Shown: piece by piece, positions 37,205-41,583 of the stretch
Layout: each line of letters starts with the position of its first letter
Numbering within the stretch: the stretch's first letter is position 1
Assembly (NCBI GenBank): GCA_964545715.1
Contig: CAZJHX010000093.1
Location: 1 to 41,583, forward strand
Direction of reading: 5' to 3'
Source of the DNA: CAZJHX01 sp964545715
Lineage (GTDB): Bacteria > Myxococcota_A > UBA9042 > GCA-2863065
DNA length: 41,583 nt
Notes under the pieces: model-generated
What the model was told of the DNA's origin: nothing
What the model saw: the letters and a program-made list of their open reading frames with translations, nothing else
Database searches by the model: none
Translations under genes and position numbers: made by a program

Positions 37205-38334
37205 GGCGGGGTGCCGCCCGGCTTGTTCTGGTCAAAGGGCACCGGAAAGATGATGCAGGGGCCCGTGCTCTTGAGGCGCCCGTCTTCACTGACCGTCTCC
37301 GTGGTCTCGATCACGCTCATGTCCAGCGCCAGGCGTGCGTCTGCGAAGCCCAGCAGGACGCACATCTCGTCGTCCCCGATGCCCCAGCTCACCTTCTTCT
37401 TCAGCGTGTTGTGGTAGCTGCACGTGAAGCGCAGGCCCTGGGCCTCGCTGAGGTCGACCGGCTGGTCGAAGCCCAGGCCGAACGGCTCGGGGCTGAACGT
37501 GCCGAGTTCGAAGATGCGCTTGCCGTCGTCAGGGCCGCCGATGATGTCCAGGCTGAAGCCGTCGCCCAGCGCGTGATAGTGCGGCAGCAGGTAGTAGATC
37601 TGCATGTCCAGCGCGGTGTCGGCGACCGCTTCGTAGGTGGAGCGAAATTCACAGTCGCCCGTGAAATCGGCTTTGGCGCCCGCCGGAATGTTCAGGTCCA
37701 GATAGGAGAGCCTGAAGGGCGTCATCTTGACCTGCACCTCACTTTCTCGAATCGGCTGCAGCGTCATGCGCAGGCCCGTGGTCAGCGGCTCGGCGTGATA
37801 GTTCAGCACGTGGGTGGCCCCGATGATGCGCGAGTACGGCGGGATGCGCACTGCGACGCCGGGCGGAAAGGCCTGCACCTCGCTGACTACCTGGGTGGAC
37901 TGCGCAAACAGCACGCCGCCGGAGTCGGCCGCCTCGACCTCGGAGAACCCGGTGCTGTAGCACTTCTTCCAAAGCCCGTCCGGGTAGTCGTGCTGGCCTT
38001 CGGGGACGAAGAACCAGTTGGAGTGGTGGTAGCCGCCGTCCGTCTCCAGCGTGACCGAGTTGACCCAGATCTCCTCAGAGTTATTCAGGACCCAGCTTTG
38101 GCACCAGCCGCTGAACTCCGCGCCGGGAGCCAGCGTGACGGTCTCGAACTCGTTGTGCATGACGCCGAGCGGGGCGGGGCCGGGGGGGATGTCGGGCCCG
38201 TCGGGGGTGACGGTCTCATCGGTGGCGGGCGCGTCCTCGACAGCGGCGTCCGGTGGGTCGTCGGCGATGTCGGACGTGCAGGCGGCGGTGGTCAGCAGCA
38301 GCACGGTGGCTACGAGAGTGCGTCGTGCGCTCAT
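37201..38334 (-). CDS. PHM-like copper type II ascorbate-dependent monooxygenase lipoprotein
   Basis: The 377-residue lipoprotein has the signal MSARRTLVATVLLLTTAAC (lipidated Cys 19) and then an acidic/Pro-rich linker. The catalytic copper ligands of peptidylglycine alpha-hydroxylating monooxygenase can be matched: H103-H104 (YHHSN, the CuH pair), H175 (ATHVLNYH; H180 is close), H252-x-H254 (HYHALG) and M324 (DDEMC) for the CuM site. The HxH-to-Met distances, 72 and 70 residues, equal those between H242/H244 and M314 of PHM. Cys residues are placed for disulfides (C305 before YHNTL, C325 after Met). The enzyme would hydroxylate a C-H bond using copper and a reductant outside the cytoplasm. 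The substrate is unknown. GGGAG before the ATG and an ATGA overlap with the upstream gene support the start. Confidence 0.85.
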   Translation of the reverse strand: MSARRTLVATVLLLTTAACTSDIADDPPDAAVEDAPATDETVTPDGPDIPPGPAPLGVMHNEFETVTLAPGAEFSGWCQSWVLNNSEEIWVNSVTLETDGGYHHSNWFFVPEGQHDYPDGLWKKCYSTGFSEVEAADSGGVLFAQSTQVVSEVQAFPPGVAVRIPPYSRIIGATHVLNYHAEPLTTGLRMTLQPIRESEVQVKMTPFRLSYLDLNIPAGAKADFTGDCEFRSTYEAVADTALDMQIYYLLPHYHALGDGFSLDIIGGPDDGKRIFELGTFSPEPFGLGFDQPVDLSEAQGLRFTCSYHNTLKKKVSWGIGDDEMCVLLGFADARLALDMSVIETTETVSEDGRLKSTGPCIIFPVPFDQNKPGGTPP

Positions 38335-38900
38335 CTTTCTCCCGGGCAGGGGTGCAGGGGGTTTGTGCTGTCGCAGACCACGGTTTGCAGCAGCCAACGG
38401 GTCCATCGCTCCACCTCGGCGGGCGGCATGGGGGCTGTACCGCGCTTCCAGGTGGGCATGCGCCAGCCGCGGCTGAACGTGTACAGCCGGCTCTTTCCAC
38501 GCACCGACAGCACGATCAGCAGCTCCCCGGTGCCGGCGACCTTTCGCAGCGCGTGGCACTCGGAGACCATCATGGCGCCGGTGTAGCCGTTGATGGACAC
38601 GAGCTCGGGCTTTGTGGCCTGCCCGTCGCGGCAGGTTTTGGTCATGCGCGCCGCCATCTTTTCCAGGTGTCCTGCGGCCGATAGGGAGCCTGGGCGCTTG
38701 TGGGTGGTCACGCTGATCAGGTCCCGCCAGGTGGCGATGGCCTGGTTACCCGGGATAAAGCGTGTGCGCGTCTCACGTTTCGTCTTGCGCTTGTCGCCCA
38801 CAATCCAGCCCTGGGGCTGCGTGATGAACACCTTCTCGGACGTGGGTGGCGGCCGCTGTGCGGGAGCTTGAGCGATGAGCAGCGCGGCCAGAAGGAACAT
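38331..38900 (-). CDS. Small secreted or periplasmic protein
   Basis: The 189-residue protein starts with a signal peptide, MFLLAALLIAQAPAQ, cleaved near Ala-Gln. The mature part is beta/alpha with central strands (ISVTTHKRPGSLSA, VSINGYTGAMMVSECHAL, GELLIVLSVRGKSRLYTF), a conserved-looking WRMPTWKRG loop and four Cys residues, two of them near the C-terminus (VVCDSTNPLHPC). I recognise no family, though the build recalls small periplasmic 'PsbP/Mog1'-type proteins. It overlaps the start of the copper-oxygenase gene in ATGA (38331-38334), so the two are coupled. No ribosome-binding site precedes its own ATG; a TATAGT box lies six bases upstream. Confidence 0.75.
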   Translation of the reverse strand: MFLLAALLIAQAPAQRPPPTSEKVFITQPQGWIVGDKRKTKRETRTRFIPGNQAIATWRDLISVTTHKRPGSLSAAGHLEKMAARMTKTCRDGQATKPELVSINGYTGAMMVSECHALRKVAGTGELLIVLSVRGKSRLYTFSRGWRMPTWKRGTAPMPPAEVERWTRWLLQTVVCDSTNPLHPCPGER

Positions 38901-38906
38901 CGCCGC

Positions 38907-38912
38907 ACTATA
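38907..38912 (-). promoter_or_regulatory. Candidate -10 box upstream of the small secreted protein gene
   Basis: TATAGT on the minus strand matches five of six -10 bases and ends exactly six bases before ATG 38900, in the 29-base gap after the preceding gene. A -35 box is not convincing. Confidence 0.4.
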
Positions 38913-38929
38913 TCGGACACAACGTTTTC

Positions 38930-39424
38930 TTAGCTACCGTCTCGCCGGGGCCGCACGCGGCGTCGTCGCTTCACGCCGTCGGTGACCTCCGACGTGACGC
39001 GACCCTCGGGCGGGTTGCGAGCGAACTCCTGCTCCAGCGCGGTGACGTCTTCGGCGGTCAGCCACGAGAGGTGATCCTCGGCCGCGACGCCGATGGATGC
39101 CAGCCGCGCGACCAGCTCGCCGGGCTCCATTTTGTAGCGCTCGGCGATGTCCAGGACGCGGATCATCGGCGGCGCCTTTCGTCCCTTGGGGGGGCTCGGC
39201 GGTTGGGACCTGGCGGGCGCGAGCGGCACGACTTTTCTGGTGGTCGGGGCAGCTTCAGGGACCGGCTGCGCCGCGAACAGAGAGCGCGCCTTGGCCACCA
39301 TCTCGTCGGACAGCTCGGCCTCAGGTCCGTCGGCGATGACGCCCAGGGTCCACAGCTGGTCGATGAGCGCTTTGGAGTCCATGCCGCACTCCAGGGCCAA
39401 CTCAAACACGCGGGTCTTGCTCAT
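38930..39424 (-). CDS. Free-standing IF2 N-terminal-domain protein
   Basis: The 164-residue protein contains two units like the IF2_N module that normally leads translation initiation factor IF-2: TRVFELALECGMDSKALIDQ (about 3-22) and IRVLDIAERYKMEPGELVAR (about 88-107), each followed by LWTLGV or LASIGV. There is no GTPase, so this is not IF-2 itself. Between them is a Pro/Lys-rich linker, and the end is strongly basic (RRRRVRPRRDGS), which fits nucleic-acid or ribosome binding. The start is ATG 39424, with no ribosome-binding site and TACGAT six bases upstream. It is divergent from the sugar kinase gene with 58 bases between. Confidence 0.82.
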   Translation of the reverse strand: MSKTRVFELALECGMDSKALIDQLWTLGVIADGPEAELSDEMVAKARSLFAAQPVPEAAPTTRKVVPLAPARSQPPSPPKGRKAPPMIRVLDIAERYKMEPGELVARLASIGVAAEDHLSWLTAEDVTALEQEFARNPPEGRVTSEVTDGVKRRRRVRPRRDGS

Positions 39425-39430
39425 GGAGCC

Positions 39431-39436
39431 ATCGTA
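39431..39436 (-). promoter_or_regulatory. Candidate -10 box upstream of the IF2_N-like gene
   Basis: TACGAT on the minus strand fits the TANNNT form of a -10 box and ends six bases before ATG 39424. No good -35 box is visible. It repeats the spacing seen at other starts in this window. Confidence 0.3.
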
Positions 39437-39482
39437 CACCGGTGGTTTGCGCGCCGCTTGTTTGTGCCCCACTATCCAGTGC

Positions 39483-40373
39483 GTGAGCGGCGCGTGCATC
39501 GTGATCGGCGAGGCCCTGGTCGACCAGGTGGCCGACCGGTGGCTGCTGGGCGGCTCGCCCGCAAATACCGCGGTGCAGCTGGCGCGGCTGGGGGTGGCGA
39601 CCTGTCTGGTCGGGCGCGTGGGCGATGACGAGCGCGGGCGCTTCTTGCATCGCGGCCTTCGGGACGCGGGCGTGGACATCACGTATCTGACCGTGGACGA
39701 CACCCGGCCGACCGGCTACACGCAGTTGATGTTTGGCCAGGACGGGCGGCGTCACTTTGAGCCGCATCGCGCCGGGTCGGCGGAGCACGGTTTTTGCGCT
39801 GACGACGTGCCGGACGACGTGCTGGCCGCAGCGGCCGGCGTACACCTGAGCTGCAACGCCATGCGTAGTGCGGCTGGTCGCGACGCAGTCATGAGGGCTG
39901 TGGAGGCGGCCCGGCAGGGTGGGGCGTTGGTTACGGCGGACGTCAATTTGCGCACCCATCTGTGGCCGTCTGTGGACTCAGCCGTGGAGGCTGGGCGGGC
40001 GTTGTGCGCGCAGTCGGACCTGGTCAAGGTCAACGCGTTTGAGGGCGCCTTGATCGCGGGCTCAAGCGTGCCCGAGGCGGGTGCGCGGTCGATCGCTGCG
40101 ATGGGTCCCGCTTTGGCGGTGGTGACGTTGGGCGCCGGCGGCTGTGTCTGGGCCGGCGCGGCGGGGGAGGGCGCCAATCCCGCGTCGCAGGTGGTCGCGG
40201 TGGACAGCACGGGCGCAGGTGACGCCTTCAGTGCCGGGCTGATCGCCGCGCTCTACCGGGCTCAGCGGCCGTTTACCGCAGCGGATGTCCAGGCGGCCGT
40301 CGTGCTGGCCACTCGCCTGGGCGGCATGGCGTGCACCGCGGTCGGAGCGACGACCGCGGTGAAGGAGGCCTGA
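39483..40373 (+). CDS. PfkB-family carbohydrate kinase
   Basis: The 296-residue kinase shows the ribokinase/PfkB signatures: N-terminal CIVIGEALVDQV, substrate-site GGSPANTAVQLARLG, VGRVGDDERGRFL, and the C-terminal DSTGAGDAFSAGL with its catalytic Asp and anion-hole Gly-Ala-Gly. The overall length is normal. It phosphorylates a sugar or nucleoside with ATP; GGSPANTA and DSTGAGDAF are shared by fructokinase-like members, but the substrate cannot be assigned. The GTG start at 39483 is the earliest one that keeps the family N-terminus. The EEP gene begins 25 bases after its stop. Confidence 0.92.
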   Translation: MSGACIVIGEALVDQVADRWLLGGSPANTAVQLARLGVATCLVGRVGDDERGRFLHRGLRDAGVDITYLTVDDTRPTGYTQLMFGQDGRRHFEPHRAGSAEHGFCADDVPDDVLAAAAGVHLSCNAMRSAAGRDAVMRAVEAARQGGALVTADVNLRTHLWPSVDSAVEAGRALCAQSDLVKVNAFEGALIAGSSVPEAGARSIAAMGPALAVVTLGAGGCVWAGAAGEGANPASQVVAVDSTGAGDAFSAGLIAALYRAQRPFTAADVQAAVVLATRLGGMACTAVGATTAVKEA

Positions 40374-40398
40374 GATCGACGCCGTAACCCTGACGCTT

Positions 40399-41109
40399 GT
40401 GACCCTCAATGTGCTGCAGATCGGCCACAGTGGGCCGGCCCGCTACCAGGCCATCGACGCCGGGCTGCGCGGCTTGAAGGCGGAGGTCGTCACGTTGCAG
40501 GAGGTGCGCCGGCTCGGGCCAAAGCGCACCAGCGCCGACGTCCTGCTGCGCGACTGGAAACACCGTGCCGTCGGCGGGCGGTACAAGGGCTACCACCTGG
40601 CGGTGCTGAGCAAGCACCCGATCAAGCGGACCGTGGAGATACCGTTTGCCAACAACCGCGCGCGCATGGCCTTTGGGGCGGTGCTGGATGTGCGCGGCGC
40701 CGAGGTGTTGGTGGTCACTACGCACCTGGACTATCAGCTGAAGCACAACAAGCAGCGGGCGGTGCAGCTGAAGGCCATCTTTGCTCGCGCCGCCGACTTC
40801 AAGGGCGCCGTCATCGTCACGGGTGACTTCAACTTTGGCGACGCCGCGCCGGAAAACAGCGCGATTCCCACCGACTACACGGACGCCTGGCGAGCGCTGC
40901 ACAAGGACGACCCGGGCTTTACCTGGGACAACACCAAGAACCCGATGGCGCTTCGCGGGCGGCTCAAGGGAGAGCCGAGCCGTCGGCTGGATCGCGTGCT
41001 CATCCGGGGAGCGACCGCGCTGGAGTCTCGGCTGGTGTTTACCAAGCCGATCAAGGGCAAGCTGTTTCCCAGCGATCACTTTGGCGTTCTGGCTCGGTTG
41101 AGGCTATAG
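40399..41109 (+). CDS. Endonuclease/exonuclease/phosphatase-family protein
   Basis: The 236-residue protein has the EEP fold motifs: LQEV (metal-binding Glu about 35), TTHLDYQLKHNKQR (His), VTGDFNFGD (Asp/Asn pair), RRLDRVLIRG and the closing SDHFGVLARL (Asp-His). EEP enzymes cleave phosphodiesters in DNA, RNA, lipids or inositol phosphates. The short size and lack of a signal peptide suggest a cytoplasmic nuclease or phosphatase. GTG 40399 is the first plausible start; the only good ribosome-binding site, AAGGAGG at 40361-40367, is too far upstream, so this start is tentative. It ends one base before the convergent transposase gene. Confidence 0.9.
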   Translation: MTLNVLQIGHSGPARYQAIDAGLRGLKAEVVTLQEVRRLGPKRTSADVLLRDWKHRAVGGRYKGYHLAVLSKHPIKRTVEIPFANNRARMAFGAVLDVRGAEVLVVTTHLDYQLKHNKQRAVQLKAIFARAADFKGAVIVTGDFNFGDAAPENSAIPTDYTDAWRALHKDDPGFTWDNTKNPMALRGRLKGEPSRRLDRVLIRGATALESRLVFTKPIKGKLFPSDHFGVLARLRL

Positions 41110-41110
41110 G

Positions 41111-41583
41111 TTAGCGGATGCGCCAGGGCCGCGGCAGCTCTGGGATCGGGATGAGCCCGTGCTTTCGCCAGCCTTCGCGGCGCAGCCACGTGCCCGGCGG
41201 GGCGCGGTTCAGGCATATGGCGTGCTCCACAGGGACCGGGTGCTCGCGCCAGCCTTCGAACTCCAGGCACGAGGAGTACGGGTCCAGCCAGTCTTTAGGA
41301 TATCGGTGCCCGCCGCGGGCGGCGTGGCGGCGCGCGTTGTTGAGGACGTAGGCCAGACCGCGGCGAACCTCCAGCGGAGTCGTGAGGGCGCGGGCGTGGT
41401 AGCGACCATCGAAGACCTTACCGCGTCGCCGCCACACGCCGTTGAGGCGGCGCGCCAGCCGAATGCCCAGCCCCTGCATGGCACGTGACAGCTCCCGCTT
41501 GTCGGGCGCCTCCACAATCAGGTGCAGATGGTTGGTCATGACGCTCCAGTCGGTGATGCGTACGCCGAAGCGGGCGCAGGCCG
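41111..41583 (-). CDS. REP-associated tyrosine transposase-like (Y1/HUH) protein, partial
   Basis: The frame continues to the window edge, so the N-terminus is missing. The visible part carries the HUH motif in VMTNHLHLIVEA, preceded by ARFGVRITDW, and the downstream helix LAYVLNNARRHAARG with a candidate catalytic Tyr. This is the IS200-like transposase fold used by RAYT proteins, which usually act on REP hairpins. The C-terminal extension after about residue 90 (YPKDWLDPYSSCLEFEGW) is typical of chromosomal RAYTs. No flanking REP palindromes are evident in the window, though the left side of the element would lie outside it. It is probably a domesticated single gene rather than an active IS. 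Confidence 0.88.
   Translation of the reverse strand, partial: ACARFGVRITDWSVMTNHLHLIVEAPDKRELSRAMQGLGIRLARRLNGVWRRRGKVFDGRYHARALTTPLEVRRGLAYVLNNARRHAARGGHRYPKDWLDPYSSCLEFEGWREHPVPVEHAICLNRAPPGTWLRREGWRKHGLIPIPELPRPWRIR

Overview
The window looks like chromosome from a high-GC, predatory or surface-active member of the Myxococcota / former Deltaproteobacteria (Polyangia or Bradymonadia-like). The grounds are: strong G/C bias at third codon positions; many lipoproteins; huge secreted proteins built from Cys-Asp-Gly repeats of the 'CDDGNPCT' kind; MopE-like metal-binding motifs; a MYXO-CTERM-like tail; IgGFc-binding, PPC, lamin-tail, EGF, RCC1, cohesin-like and dockerin-like domains. No species can be named from sequence alone. 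I see no tRNA or rRNA gene, CRISPR array, prophage or complete insertion sequence. The only mobile-type gene is a REP-associated (Y1/HUH) transposase running off the right edge.

Layout. 1-774 (-) is the N-terminal part of a secreted Thr/Asp- and Ala-rich Cys protein, divergent from a HerA/VirB4-type ATPase (799-3240, +) followed by a small four-helix membrane protein (3322-3702, +). 3713-10583 is a minus-strand run: a small lipoprotein, a mandelate-racemase-family enzyme, a 958-residue secreted protein with a possible gingipain/caspase-like dyad and three PPC domains, and an IgGFc-binding-type lipoprotein. 10768-18261 (+) encodes a 2497-residue lipoprotein with Cys-rich, lamin-tail, MopE-like, Ig-like, two cohesin-like and one dockerin-like segments. 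18258-20901 holds a small Cys-rich lipoprotein (-), an NTP/NDP-exchange-type transporter (+), a tiny secreted protein (+) and an Smr protein (+). 20898-25402 (-) is a compact five-gene operon: CAP-domain lipoprotein, DNRLRE/MopE surface protein, thyA, folA and an FHA membrane protein. 25489-27840 (+) is an EGF/tail-fibre-like lipoprotein.

27848-33732 (-) holds an RCC1-repeat protein translationally coupled to an alpha-solenoid lipoprotein, a vWD-dockerin protein, and a PLD protein resembling MitoPLD/Zucchini. 33775-37204 (+) has a small lipoprotein, a saccharopine-dehydrogenase-like reductase and an unknown protein with a Pro/Ala-rich tail. 37201-39424 (-) has a PHM-like copper monooxygenase lipoprotein, a small secreted protein and a free-standing IF2 N-terminal-domain protein. 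39483-41109 (+) has a PfkB-type sugar kinase and an endonuclease/exonuclease/phosphatase protein. No stretch over 300 bases lacks a gene; the largest gaps are 10584-10767 and 8404-8555.

How it fits together: about half of the genes make envelope or secreted adhesion/recognition modules, interleaved with ordinary metabolism (thyA-folA, kinase, dehydratase-like). Genes are packed so tightly that all six convergent pairs end within -4 to +10 bases of each other. Several minus-strand transcription-unit heads have a -10-like hexamer exactly six bases before an ATG that lacks a ribosome-binding site, suggesting leaderless mRNAs. The items I think most deserve follow-up are this leaderless pattern, the repeated FTLEDALR-stop element, the PHM-like enzyme, the MitoPLD-like protein and the cohesin/dockerin pair.
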